Source: a virus. From it: a stretch of DNA of 35,929 nucleotides. Shown in pieces: positions 4,562-11,378 of the stretch; the stretch's first letter is position 1, and each line of letters opens with the position of its first letter. The stretch covers positions 1 to 35,929 of IMG/VR virus record IMGVR_UViG_3300037189_009759, one strand, 5' to 3'. A model generated the notes under the pieces. The model ran no database searches and was not told the DNA's origin. It saw only the letters and a list, made by a program, of their open reading frames with translations. The translations under genes were made by a program, and so were the position numbers.

Positions 4562-5390
4562 CGTGCAAAATTTCACTTCCAGCACTCCAAGAAGAAGTGC
4601 AATTACAGGCAATACCAATATCATCCATATCAATCAATGATGGTTGATTTTCAGACATTTCACGCAACTCACGCAAACTCAATGGAACAGTCTGACCGCG
4701 ACTTTGACGCTTCAAAATAGTTACCTCAGAACCCAAAAAGTCTTGCATCTTTTCTTCTTGTTTTTCCCATTCGGCAAAGCGTTCCGGCATAGAGTCCAAC
4801 AACAACTTGAACTGGGATTGGCCAGCACGAACACAACCACCACCGCAGTTATTGTGTTTGAACCCAAACTTGTAAAGGCGAGGCGCAGTCAAACCAGATT
4901 TTTCCGCATCCTCAATCATTTCCTGTTTGGTCATAAACGGAGCAACCGTCAAAGGTGCAGCAACTTTCCACGGTGCATAACCGCGAGCCACAGCCTCCAT
5001 ACGGTGAGTTTCAGTCCAGTCAATACCCACAGCAATAATCGTATTTTCAGGGTCGGTGTTATCGTGAATCCATTGTTTAGCGGGCTTTTGTTTTAGTTCG
5101 TGTGAACACGGTGCAAGACGGCTATTGCCCAAAAACTTTTTATCCCTAAATACTTGCCAGATATCGCGGCCATCAACGACCTTTACCAGTTTTGCGCCAA
5201 GCAAGGCTGCGGCTTCATCAATGAATCTATAAGTATCTTCATCTTCGCCAATATGAGGATTAGGGTTATTGCCCTTAACATCGCTGAAAAGCAGCGTTAC
5301 ATTTTCTGCGCCAACTTTTTCGATAATGCGTTTAGCGGTCATATATGAACCAATGCCGCCACTGAACATTACAACAAATTTAGTTTCCAT
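4554..5390 (-). CDS. PP-loop ATPase, PAPS-reductase-like (278 aa)
   Basis: The N-terminus carries the PP-loop SGGIGS (residues 10-15), which binds ATP or adenylated substrates in the adenine nucleotide alpha-hydrolase superfamily (PAPS reductase, QueC, TtcA and DndC relatives). Cysteines cluster at APCSHELK, NNCGGGCVRAG and near the end (ACNC), which could hold an iron-sulfur cluster or carry sulfur. Phage members are usually labelled PAPS-reductase family; the true reaction is unknown. Modification of DNA or tRNA is plausible given the neighbouring methyltransferase and tRNA. The ATG at 5390 follows the previous stop at once (...AAACTATAAAAATG). An upstream in-frame TTG at 5405 is less likely. 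Confidence 0.75.
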   Translation of the reverse strand: METKFVVMFSGGIGSYMTAKRIIEKVGAENVTLLFSDVKGNNPNPHIGEDEDTYRFIDEAAALLGAKLVKVVDGRDIWQVFRDKKFLGNSRLAPCSHELKQKPAKQWIHDNTDPENTIIAVGIDWTETHRMEAVARGYAPWKVAAPLTVAPFMTKQEMIEDAEKSGLTAPRLYKFGFKHNNCGGGCVRAGQSQFKLLLDSMPERFAEWEKQEEKMQDFLGSEVTILKRQSRGQTVPLSLRELREMSENQPSLIDMDDIGIACNCTSSWSAGSEILHDA

Positions 5391-5392
5391 TT

Positions 5393-6526
5393 TTATAGTT
5401 TCCAAACCGTTCCAGTAAACGGAACACTCTCCTGCAACTCAAAACACGCCACACCCGGCTTCGAATCCTCACCCGAAGTCAAACGATACCAACCCGAACC
5501 AGCATCCATAGTCGGGGCTTGCACCCAAAACCGTGAACCCCCATTACCGTTATCGCCAAGTTCCTGAACCCGCAAATGATGAAAATGACCTGTCACCAAC
5601 AGTTCAGAATTCCCGACAGGTTGATTACCAAATGCTTGTTTCCTCCACCAGTCAGGAATACCCTCAGGGCGGTTCGCTTGATGCCCGTGAACAACACCCA
5701 AAATGTGTCCTTGCACGCTCAACGCCAAAGACTCATCCTGAGGTTGCGGAATCAACACCTCAACCGAAACCCCTGTTTCCTTACCAAGACGGTGAACCTG
5801 TTGAGCAATCATCACACCCCAATCATCCTGCCCAACCTTACCCACACGCTGTTTATTCAACCGAAACTGACAATGATTCGATGCAACCGAAACATACTTC
5901 ACAGGAGCAAACTTTGAGGCGCGTTTCACCAAATCCCACACTAACGACACGGCAACATCAACCTGCTGCATCAAAGACAAATCATTCGTCACCGCCTGAT
6001 TCATATCGGCAGTGTTACTGAACCCCTCAACAATGTCACCCACATCAACCAAAACAATCTCAGCATACTTACCCGACCGAAACTTCGCTTCCAAACGCTC
6101 ATAAATGGCAAACACGCGGGAAATCAGTTCAGGTGTTCCACCGCGTTCATCAGTTTTACCAATCTGAAAATCAGCCAGCAACACAACCAAACTTTTATCG
6201 GATTCGATAACCCGTGGTTTAGGGATTTGTTTTTTAGCGGTTTTCCACAGCAACGGCAAATCAACCTCAGGGTTGCGAGTCGTGAAGTTGAACCGATACG
6301 AAGTCAACCATTCGCCGTCATACCGTTGCCACCGACTCGTGCGCACATTCCCCACGACCTCGACAGTTTCGGGGTCGTAACCTGCTTCACGCAAATACTC
6401 ATCAAAATCAGGTTTATTAGTTGTGCCGGGGGTTACTGCCTCACCGTTAAACCCGTCAAAAGTGATTGCTGGACTCCACCCTTTAGGTGCGTCAACCCGT
6501 GGTGCAGGTGTTAAACCCTCTAGCAC
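5393..6526 (-). CDS. Calcineurin-like metallophosphoesterase (377 aa)
   Basis: Metallophosphoesterase motifs appear in order: ADF (D119), GDIVEG (163-168), SNH (216-218), HGH (280-282) and GHFHH (313-317), matching the two-metal D-H / GD / GNH / H / GHxH pattern. The ~110 residues before the catalytic domain are not recognised. Such proteins are frequent in actinophage early regions and may process nucleic-acid ends or nucleotides; the substrate is unknown. The GTG at 6526 overlaps the upstream stop, with AAAGG 10 bases before it. Confidence 0.8.
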   Translation of the reverse strand: MLEGLTPAPRVDAPKGWSPAITFDGFNGEAVTPGTTNKPDFDEYLREAGYDPETVEVVGNVRTSRWQRYDGEWLTSYRFNFTTRNPEVDLPLLWKTAKKQIPKPRVIESDKSLVVLLADFQIGKTDERGGTPELISRVFAIYERLEAKFRSGKYAEIVLVDVGDIVEGFSNTADMNQAVTNDLSLMQQVDVAVSLVWDLVKRASKFAPVKYVSVASNHCQFRLNKQRVGKVGQDDWGVMIAQQVHRLGKETGVSVEVLIPQPQDESLALSVQGHILGVVHGHQANRPEGIPDWWRKQAFGNQPVGNSELLVTGHFHHLRVQELGDNGNGGSRFWVQAPTMDAGSGWYRLTSGEDSKPGVACFELQESVPFTGTVWKL

Positions 6527-6735
6527 GAGCAGTTGCCTTTGCGGTGACGGGCAATTGAATCATCACTAATGACTACACCCTTATTGCGGAGAGCCGTGGA
6601 CAAAGTTTTTGGTTTCCAATCCAGATTGTTCACAGCATCAATAAAAATCTGTGCATCCTTAGCATCAAGGGTTTCGGTGAGTGTTCTCACAGCGCACGGA
6701 AACCGTTTCACAGGTATAACCAAATCTTCGAGCAT
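6520..6735 (-). CDS. Small phage protein with DNA-binding-like C-terminus (71 aa)
   Basis: It belongs by eye to a common small-phage-protein type ending in a helical segment with HRKGNCSC (LRNKGVVISDDSIARHRKGN). The pattern of a short helix, a turn and the SxxSIxRHR helix resembles a helix-turn-helix. Role unknown; DNA binding is inference. The ATG at 6735 has an excellent GGAGGA 5-6 bases upstream and overlaps the previous stop (TAATG). A longer reading from 6837 is rejected. Confidence 0.65.
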   Translation of the reverse strand: MLEDLVIPVKRFPCAVRTLTETLDAKDAQIFIDAVNNLDWKPKTLSTALRNKGVVISDDSIARHRKGNCSC

Positions 6736-6932
6736 TATTCCTCCAACAAGATTTTCGCTAACAAGATTGATGTTTCGTTGTATTGAGCCAAAACCTGAAT
6801 AAGAATCGGTTTCACTTCTTCGAAGTCTTGACTCCATACAAGGTTACTGCGGAGCAGGGTGATTGCTTCGCCAACAAGGTTTAGTGTGTCGTTTGTGAAC
6901 CCCATAGTGAAAAGGTCTTTCATTCTACTCAT
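6735..6932 (-). CDS. Small hypothetical protein (65 aa)
   Basis: Not recognised. It is a hydrophobic-plus-acidic helical protein (MSRMKDLFTMGFTNDTLN... ending LLAKILLEE) without cysteine or a clear membrane helix. The ATG at 6932 lies in the stop region of the methyltransferase (GATGAGTAG), implying coupled translation. A start at 6959 would lie further inside the methyltransferase gene. Confidence 0.55.
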   Translation of the reverse strand: MSRMKDLFTMGFTNDTLNLVGEAITLLRSNLVWSQDFEEVKPILIQVLAQYNETSILLAKILLEE

Positions 6933-8217
6933 CGAAAAGTGTTTCCTTATTCTGTTCATTAGCCCAACGCAAACGACCCTCGATAATCGGCAGGTAATCT
7001 TCCGTCAACTCGATACCGATGAATTGGTAACCGTCAAGGAGTGCCGCTTTGCCTGTGCTTCCTGACCCAGTGAAAGGGTCGAGGACAACACCACCGGCAG
7101 GGGTTACGAGTTTGATTAGGTAACGCATCAAATCTGTTGGTTTGACTGTTGGGTGAAAGTTTTGTTTCTGAGGGTTGCGGTCTTTGAACATTCCCTCGCC
7201 AGCATCGCCTAAGCCACGCTCATAGCCCATAGCACTTGCTCGCACTTGTGGTAGCCCGTCTAGCCCTTCGTTACGGTCACGCTTATTAGTTTTGGATACA
7301 TAAAAGAACCTTGAAGCCCCACCCGTGTCACCATACGGCACAGAATAATCACCGTCATAACCACCGCCAGGGAAACCACTAGAAGCCTTTTTGCCAGCCG
7401 CACCACTTGTAGTAGTTCCGCTTTGTTCGTCTAGTAGTTCAGCCGTAAACTCATCCAGAATAATGTTCGCAGGCCAACGACCCAAATCACTACCAGCAAC
7501 CCAACCCTCGCCACCATAGTTAGCCGCGAAACCGCTAGAACCCTTAGCACCACCGCCGAAACTATCAGCCGCACTAATCCTGCTTGCGTCAATGTTCAAC
7601 CCACCAACACCCCACTCCAACACATTCGCAGCAACCGTGTTGCCTTTGGCAAAAGGTTTACGAGCCACCACAACAGGTTCAAACGCAGGTTTCAACGCAG
7701 TACCCCAACCAACCCACTTCTCAGCCTCAGCAGTAATAGTTTCGTGTTCTTCTATACCAGCAGGGTTTGGAACATCTTGACCCTGACGGCGTAAACCAGA
7801 GTTTTCAAAACGCTGACCACGATGCCCCATAGCACCAGCCTGTTTATCAATAGCAATGCTAATGTTATGCGACTTCGGGAAACCCGACCCATACAACCAA
7901 GCAATCGAATCCCGAACCTCAAAACCAGAATCCTCAATCGCAACCGCTAGACGATGCCAAGTCCGGCTACCACCAAACGCTAGTAAATGCCCACCCGGTT
8001 TCAACACCCGCAAACACTCACGCCACAACTCAATCGAATAAGCGATACCCGAACTATCCCACGACTTACCCATAAACCCAAGTTCATAAGGAGGGTCAGT
8101 CACAATCGAATCAACCGAGTTATCCGCCATAAACGGCAACACATCAAGATTCGAACCGTGAAACACCTTATAGTTCTCGCCAGTCACAGCCAAAAAATCT
8201 TTTAGACACTTACTCAT
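6925..8217 (-). CDS. Site-specific DNA methyltransferase, beta-class N6-adenine type (430 aa)
   Basis: It transfers a methyl group from S-adenosylmethionine to DNA. Catalytic DPPY is at residues 41-44 and the SAM-binding DPFTGSGSTG at 380-389, the motif order of beta-class amino methyltransferases (DPPY favours N6-adenine). The long middle part (about 130-340) is glycine-rich and probably holds the target-recognition region. No restriction enzyme is adjacent, so it is an orphan enzyme that may protect phage DNA from host restriction or mark it for regulation. The ATG at 8217 overlaps the lipoprotein stop (ATGA). Confidence 0.9.
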   Translation of the reverse strand: MSKCLKDFLAVTGENYKVFHGSNLDVLPFMADNSVDSIVTDPPYELGFMGKSWDSSGIAYSIELWRECLRVLKPGGHLLAFGGSRTWHRLAVAIEDSGFEVRDSIAWLYGSGFPKSHNISIAIDKQAGAMGHRGQRFENSGLRRQGQDVPNPAGIEEHETITAEAEKWVGWGTALKPAFEPVVVARKPFAKGNTVAANVLEWGVGGLNIDASRISAADSFGGGAKGSSGFAANYGGEGWVAGSDLGRWPANIILDEFTAELLDEQSGTTTSGAAGKKASSGFPGGGYDGDYSVPYGDTGGASRFFYVSKTNKRDRNEGLDGLPQVRASAMGYERGLGDAGEGMFKDRNPQKQNFHPTVKPTDLMRYLIKLVTPAGGVVLDPFTGSGSTGKAALLDGYQFIGIELTEDYLPIIEGRLRWANEQNKETLFDE

Positions 8218-8615
8218 TTAGAAACCCTCAACTGAATATCTGGGACAATCTGCTCAGGCTTAAAGACAACCTGATAATGGTACGCACTCACATTCGCTGA
8301 ATCAATCTGCTCAACAAAATAAGACACATTATCGGACAACCCCAAATAATGTTTCTTGTAAGTGTTTTTACCAGTCTTACAAGTTACCTGTAATGCGCCG
8401 TCAAGAGCCGAACCAGCAGACTCAACCGAACACAAACCCTGAATCTCCAACAAATACTTGTCAGTGATGCCGTTGAAAAACACGACTCTGCGGTTGATTT
8501 GGAAGTTGTCTGCTGATTTGGATAGGTTGTCTGCCGCTATTTGAGCGTCAGTAGAGCAACCTGTTGTTGATAATGCTACGGCTAGTGCGATGCTTGTTGC
8601 GATAATGTGTTTCAT
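8214..8615 (-). CDS. Phage lipoprotein (133 aa)
   Basis: A short basic N-terminus and hydrophobic stretch end in STTGCS, a lipobox-like site (Cys20), so the protein is probably exported, lipidated and anchored on the outer face of the membrane. The mature part is predicted beta-rich and contains NRRVVFFNGITDKYLL and SDNVSYFVEQ. I recognise this as a widespread actinophage lipoprotein type, sometimes called a beta-sandwich lipoprotein. Phage lipoproteins often block superinfection, but that role is inference here. The gene starts at 8615 inside the GENK coupling sequence. Confidence 0.75.
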   Translation of the reverse strand: MKHIIATSIALAVALSTTGCSTDAQIAADNLSKSADNFQINRRVVFFNGITDKYLLEIQGLCSVESAGSALDGALQVTCKTGKNTYKKHYLGLSDNVSYFVEQIDSANVSAYHYQVVFKPEQIVPDIQLRVSK

Positions 8616-8806
8616 TTGTTTTCTCCCTTGATAAGCACCCTTAGCAGTTCCCTTACTCCCACTTCACAAGTGCAATAAGGAATCTTTCTATCTTCACAAG
8701 TGCAAAACTTAGCAACTGTGGACTTGATTGAATCACGCTCAAGTTTGCGCCCGAGGTCGGCATAAGTGTTACGGACTTCCTCTAGTTCGCTAACGCTAAT
8801 CTGCAT
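8612..8806 (-). CDS. Small cysteine-rich protein with C-terminal GENK tail (64 aa)
   Basis: Not recognised. A helical N-terminal half (MQISVSELEEVRNTYADLGR) is followed by two CxC motifs (CTCEDRKIPYCTCE) that could bind zinc. The last residues, LIKGENK, are encoded by the sequence that also serves as ribosome binding site for the next gene. The ATG at 8806 has AAGGGAG about 8 bases upstream. It is part of the ATGA-linked chain from 10.7 to 8.2 kb. Confidence 0.6.
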   Translation of the reverse strand: MQISVSELEEVRNTYADLGRKLERDSIKSTVAKFCTCEDRKIPYCTCEVGVRELLRVLIKGENK

Positions 8807-9014
8807 TGTTTTCTCCCTTGATAAGCGCAATCAAATCAATTTGAGTCCAGTTATGGCGGCAATAAACCATACCCACGCTCCCACATTCACACTCACGAAT
8901 AGAACCCTTAACCAGTTTGATGATGCGTTTGCGCTCCAACTTCATACCGTGACAAACAGGGCAACCCATCTTGTCGTTCTTCTCCCAAATAAACTGATGC
9001 TTTTTACAAGTCAC
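8796..9014 (-). CDS. Small zinc-binding-like protein (72 aa)
   Basis: It contains TCKKH, CPVCHG and CECG with a further YC, giving two potential zinc knuckles around a basic helix (KLERKRIIKLVKG). The pattern is that of a small nucleic-acid-binding or adaptor protein; no specific family is recognised. The GTG at 9014 overlaps the previous stop (GTGA) with GGGGGAAAACAA before it. The C-terminus, ALIKGENNAD, again encodes the coupling element. Confidence 0.6.
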   Translation of the reverse strand: MTCKKHQFIWEKNDKMGCPVCHGMKLERKRIIKLVKGSIRECECGSVGMVYCRHNWTQIDLIALIKGENNAD

Positions 9015-9232
9015 TTGTTTTCCCCCTCAATGAATGAAATAAAATGCGCCAACCAATCATAGTGACGGCACTCATCAAGGCAATCAACACCATCAAAATT
9101 CCAAATAGGCGCGTGTTCGTTCAGCAAACTAATGATGCGTTCACGCTCACGGTCAATAATAAACTGCTCATACTCGGCGCGGACACGGGCAAGTTCTTGC
9201 ACCATTTCCCCATACAACATCGGCTCACTCAT
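9011..9232 (-). CDS. Small hypothetical protein with GENK tail (73 aa)
   Basis: Not recognised. A long predicted helix (EMVQELARVRAEYEQFIIDRERERIISLL) could form a coiled coil. It is followed by CLDECRHYDW and the tail FIEGENK. The ATG at 9232, not 9247, is chosen because it overlaps the stop of the 31-aa gene upstream (CAATGA) and has GAGGAA 5-6 bases before it. Confidence 0.6.
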   Translation of the reverse strand: MSEPMLYGEMVQELARVRAEYEQFIIDRERERIISLLNEHAPIWNFDGVDCLDECRHYDWLAHFISFIEGENK

Positions 9233-9324
9233 TGATTCCTCAACCATTCCTCAGCCGCCTCCCAACCAAACAAATCAAACACACGACAATACTGCTGCCA
9301 CACCAAATAACTAAGACGCATCAT
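9229..9324 (-). CDS. Microprotein (31 aa)
   Basis: Reads MMRLSYLVWQQYCRVFDLFG then WEAAEEWLRNQ and stops. The start overlaps the end of the upstream gene (ATGATGCGTCTTAG) and the stop overlaps the start of the next one (ATGA), so it fits seamlessly in the coupled chain. It is amphipathic and tryptophan-rich; no function can be assigned. A second possible start is one codon downstream (9321). Confidence 0.5.
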   Translation of the reverse strand: MMRLSYLVWQQYCRVFDLFGWEAAEEWLRNQ

Positions 9325-9589
9325 CACGCCTCAACATCTCCGCATAAGCATCAACAGCCGACTTATCACGCGCACCAGCAGCATAACGACCAGCATCAAA
9401 CATCAACCGACCATACACCTCAAACGCTTTCTTACCAATATGCTGCCTTGTACACGGCTTCGACACAACACGGATTTGCGGTTCTACCTGGGGAACAAAT
9501 ACCTCACGGTCACGGCTATACCGTTCACGGTCAAGCAACAACCAATACTCTTGTGCTTCCGTCAATGTAGGGGCTTTAACCTTTTTCAT
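9311..9589 (-). CDS. Hypothetical protein (92 aa)
   Basis: Not recognised. It is a basic, helical, soluble protein (MKKVKAPTLTEAQEYWLLL... MLRRDDAS) with one cysteine. The start at 9589 has a strong AGGAGGA site. It follows the double zinc-knuckle gene pair and begins a coupled run toward the lipoprotein. Confidence 0.6.
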   Translation of the reverse strand: MKKVKAPTLTEAQEYWLLLDRERYSRDREVFVPQVEPQIRVVSKPCTRQHIGKKAFEVYGRLMFDAGRYAAGARDKSAVDAYAEMLRRDDAS

Positions 9590-9601
9590 TTTTCCTCCTA
9601 C

Positions 9602-9823
9602 CTAGACACTATCAAAACGCGACTTAGAACGCAACTGCATATAGTGCATTGAGCAATAACCCTTAGCGACAGCCACAATAGGACATAACTGGCACGGTTG
9701 CTTTACTTTGCGTGGCTCAAAGTTACCGCTACGGCGCAACGCCTGGTAATGAGCGTCACACAAATTCCGTGCGTGAGGTTTCTGGTCGCAAAACAAACAC
9801 GATTCTTTTTGACTACGATTCAA
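9602..9823 (-). CDS. Double zinc-knuckle protein (73 aa)
   Basis: Two tandem repeats of the pattern C-x2-C-x(8-10)-C-x2-HY: CLFCDQKPHARNLCDAHY and CQLCPIVAVAKGYCSMHY. Each is a likely CCCH zinc-binding unit, and basic residues around them (ALRRS, QLRSKSR) suggest nucleic-acid binding. The TTG at 9823 is supported by AAGGAGT 7 bases upstream and overlaps the stop of the upstream paralogue. Function unknown; similar knuckles accompany HNH-type phage proteins. Confidence 0.65.
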   Translation of the reverse strand: MNRSQKESCLFCDQKPHARNLCDAHYQALRRSGNFEPRKVKQPCQLCPIVAVAKGYCSMHYMQLRSKSRFDSV

Positions 9824-10073
9824 TGCCTAACTCCTTTTTTACAAACAACCAAAAATCTTCTTTAGCCTCCGGGGTATCGAGGTAAAGACTGTCACCGTAG
9901 AAACCGTTACGAGCCTCATAATGTTCTTTGCAACGGCCACGGCTACGAGCCTTTTTGCTACACCCATCAAAAGTGCAGTCACCTTGTTGCGCCCTGTACC
10001 ACTGCATATAGTGGTTTTTGCATTGACCAAAGTTTTTGACTGGTAGGTCGCAGTTTTCAGAACTACAAGTCAT
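9813..10073 (-). CDS. Double zinc-knuckle protein, paralogue of the next gene (86 aa)
   Basis: Two repeats, CSSENCDLPVKNFGQCKNHY and CTFDGCSKKARSRGRCKEHY, follow C-x4-C-x8-C-x2-HY, a variant of the knuckles in the gene at 9602. A C-terminal region ends in WLFVKKELGIES. The two genes are probably a tandem duplication. The ATG at 10073 overlaps the upstream microprotein stop (ATGA) with AAGGGAAAACAA before it. Confidence 0.65.
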   Translation of the reverse strand: MTCSSENCDLPVKNFGQCKNHYMQWYRAQQGDCTFDGCSKKARSRGRCKEHYEARNGFYGDSLYLDTPEAKEDFWLFVKKELGIES

Positions 10074-10153
10074 TTGTTTTCCCTTGTCGAAGATTCCACG
10101 GTTTCAGTGTCAAGGATTCCAATTGTGGCGAATTCGCCGTAATTAGACTTCAC
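10070..10153 (-). CDS. Microprotein (27 aa)
   Basis: A GTG at 10153 overlapping the previous stop (GTGA) opens a 27-codon frame, MKSNYGEFATIGILDTETVE then SSTRENK, whose stop overlaps the next start (ATGA). The tail RENK encodes AGGGAAAACAA, a degenerate copy of the coupling element. No domain is recognisable. Its reality rests on the precise overlaps at both ends. Confidence 0.45.
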   Translation of the reverse strand: MKSNYGEFATIGILDTETVESSTRENK

Positions 10154-10302
10154 TCGTTTTCTTCCTCTGGCTCAAAAGGAATTGGCTTCCAATTATCGGG
10201 GTCAGTGAACATTGACCAAGCAAGCCAAAAACCCCACTCACGCCAGTCATAAATAAACCATCCCAGTTTGCTTTTGGGAACCGTATAGTTCTTATCACTC
10301 AC
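10150..10302 (-). CDS. Small aromatic-rich protein (50 aa)
   Basis: Not recognised. Starting from the GTG at 10302 (AAGGGAGAAAACAA immediately upstream) it reads MSDKNYTVPKSKLGWFIYDW and continues with WGFWLAWSMF, then an acidic tail. It is rich in tryptophan and proline. The hydrophobic part is too short and interrupted to be called a membrane helix with confidence. Confidence 0.55.
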   Translation of the reverse strand: MSDKNYTVPKSKLGWFIYDWREWGFWLAWSMFTDPDNWKPIPFEPEEENE

Positions 10303-10427
10303 TTGTTTTCTCCCTTGATGAGCGCGAATAGGCGGTCGTGCCATTCAATGTGGTCATCCCAATCACGCGCATCGGTAAGTGCATAGCAATAGTTGCAGCG
10401 TCGAAATGTAAAAGATTGCCCACTCAC
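10299..10427 (-). CDS. C2H2-like zinc-finger microprotein (42 aa)
   Basis: Translates as MSGQSFTFRRCNYCYALTDA followed by RDWDDHIEWHDRLFALIKGE and NK. Cys11, Cys14, His26 and His30 are spaced C-x2-C-x11-H-x3-H, close to a C2H2 finger. The GTG at 10427 overlaps the upstream stop and is preceded by the coupling element, and its own tail carries another copy. DNA or protein binding is inferred from the ligand spacing only. Confidence 0.55.
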   Translation of the reverse strand: MSGQSFTFRRCNYCYALTDARDWDDHIEWHDRLFALIKGENK

Positions 10428-10654
10428 TTGTTTTCTCCCTTGATAAGCGCAAGCAACTCATTCAATGGCAGAACAACTTCGCAAGTATCGCAACGATATA
10501 GAGGCGCATCAAAAGTTGCGTGTACACAAGGAGAATCTAGTTCATCTGATTCAATTGATTCGAGCAGTTTGATAATGCGTTCCTGTTCTTGCCTGCGGCC
10601 TTGCGCACGATAGTTTTCACGCACGTGTTCACCAGGATAAACAACATTACTCAT
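10424..10654 (-). CDS. Small hypothetical protein with CxxC and GENK tail (76 aa)
   Basis: Not recognised. It has a helical, charged N-terminal half (GRRQEQERIIKLLESIES), then YRCDTCEV and the tail LALIKGENK. Its organisation parallels the products at 8612 and 9011 (helix with ERIIxLL, cysteine motif, GENK tail), so these may be diverged paralogues. ATG at 10654 with AGGTGA 6-8 bases upstream. Confidence 0.6.
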   Translation of the reverse strand: MSNVVYPGEHVRENYRAQGRRQEQERIIKLLESIESDELDSPCVHATFDAPLYRCDTCEVVLPLNELLALIKGENK

Positions 10655-10757
10655 CAGATTCACCTGCCCCAAACATCACAATCAAAAACATCAACCTAAA
10701 AAAGAACGCCAGCAAACCGGCGACAGCCAACACAACCGCCCCGATAACCCACAACAT
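10647..10757 (-). CDS. Membrane microprotein (36 aa)
   Basis: Reads MLWVIGAVVLAVAGLLAFFF then RLMFLIVMFGAGESDE: one long or two short hydrophobic helices with an acidic tail. GGAGAT lies 8 bases before the ATG at 10757, which overlaps the upstream stop (TAATG). Its own stop overlaps the next start. Function unknown; a holin-like or membrane-signalling role cannot be distinguished. Confidence 0.55.
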   Translation of the reverse strand: MLWVIGAVVLAVAGLLAFFFRLMFLIVMFGAGESDE

Positions 10758-10924
10758 TAGAGCATCTCCAAAACACGCTCAACAATGTGCTTGTAGTTCG
10801 GTGCTTCACCCTGCGATTCGGCACGGTCAACTTCATCGCTTACGAACTTGATGATGTCTAGAGCGAGTCTGTAACGACCCAACTTTTCAGCGTTTGCAAC
10901 AACTTGGTCTATGGTTTCTTTCAT
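10757..10924 (-). CDS. Small helical protein (55 aa)
   Basis: MKETIDQVVANAEKLGRYRL begins a fully helical, soluble 55-residue protein ending VERVLEML. GAAAGGGG lies about 8 bases upstream of the ATG at 10924, and the stop overlaps the next start. No family recognised. It is the first gene downstream of RusA in the leftward unit. Confidence 0.55.
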   Translation of the reverse strand: MKETIDQVVANAEKLGRYRLALDIIKFVSDEVDRAESQGEAPNYKHIVERVLEML

Positions 10925-10982
10925 TTTGACCCCTTTCAGTAATCAACATACCTGAAAAGCAACCAAAACGCAACACAAAAGA

Positions 10983-11378
10983 CTAAAGCAACGAAACCGT
11001 TATCTTCGCGCCCGCTTCACTACCCCACCGTTTAGACGCAACCAAATCCACACACTGCGAATCATCCACCCAAACACCGGCCATAGTCAAAGAATCCAAA
11101 ACACTACGGCATACCTTGTCAATGTCGGGCATCCCAATAGGCAACTCATTCTTGTTGCTTTTAGCCCGCACAAAAAAGAACTCCACCTCGACCCTACAAG
11201 CCCCCGTAGCCGTCACCCAACCCGAAACCCCAATAGCCTCCCTACAAGCCTCCACAACGGCGTTACGCCACTGCGGAAGCCTAGTGGAAGCCTCAACCAA
11301 AATAACCCTACCGTTACGATAAAACCCCCGCTTACTACCTTGAGGGCGGGGGGTATCGTGAACAATGAACTCTAAAAC
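10983..11378 (-). CDS. rusA: RusA-family Holliday junction resolvase, non-canonical start
   Basis: RusA cleaves four-way junctions symmetrically to resolve recombination and replication intermediates before packaging. The catalytic pattern is present: PDIDK (84-88) with two Asp, LDSL, and VDD (104-106). The conserved N-terminal motif TPRPQGSKRGFYRNGR is encoded upstream of the first ordinary start (TTG at 11300), so the true protein must begin earlier. The only reading that includes it starts at about 11378, where a GTT codon stands 6 bases after GAGGA. No ATG, GTG or TTG exists in frame. A terminator-like hairpin lies in this 5-prime coding part. Family assignment is firm; the start is not. 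Confidence 0.8.
   Translation of the reverse strand, partial: VLEFIVHDTPRPQGSKRGFYRNGRVILVEASTRLPQWRNAVVEACREAIGVSGWVTATGACRVEVEFFFVRAKSNKNELPIGMPDIDKVCRSVLDSLTMAGVWVDDSQCVDLVASKRWGSEAGAKITVSLL
11321..11352 (-). terminator. Terminator-like hairpin inside the 5-prime end of rusA
   Basis: CCCCCGC (11325-11331) pairs with GCGGGGG (11346-11352), followed on the minus strand by TTTTATC. It lies downstream of the SSB gene but within sequence encoding the conserved RusA N-terminus, so it may attenuate rusA. Activity is untested. Confidence 0.4.

Noticed and set aside
5391-5405. Upstream TTG start for the PP-loop protein
   Set aside because: It would only add METIK by reading the end of the previous gene; the ATG at 5390 gives the normal distance to the PP-loop.
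5533-6021. 162-codon plus-strand frame opposite the metallophosphoesterase
   Set aside because: Pro/Gln/His-rich shadow with no ribosome site; the minus-strand motifs are complete.
10936-11004. Minus-strand frame encoding a membrane-like peptide (GFVALVFCVAFWLLFRYVDY)
   Set aside because: No ATG, GTG or TTG in a useful position between the upstream stop and the hydrophobic segment. It looks attractive but cannot be supported as a gene.
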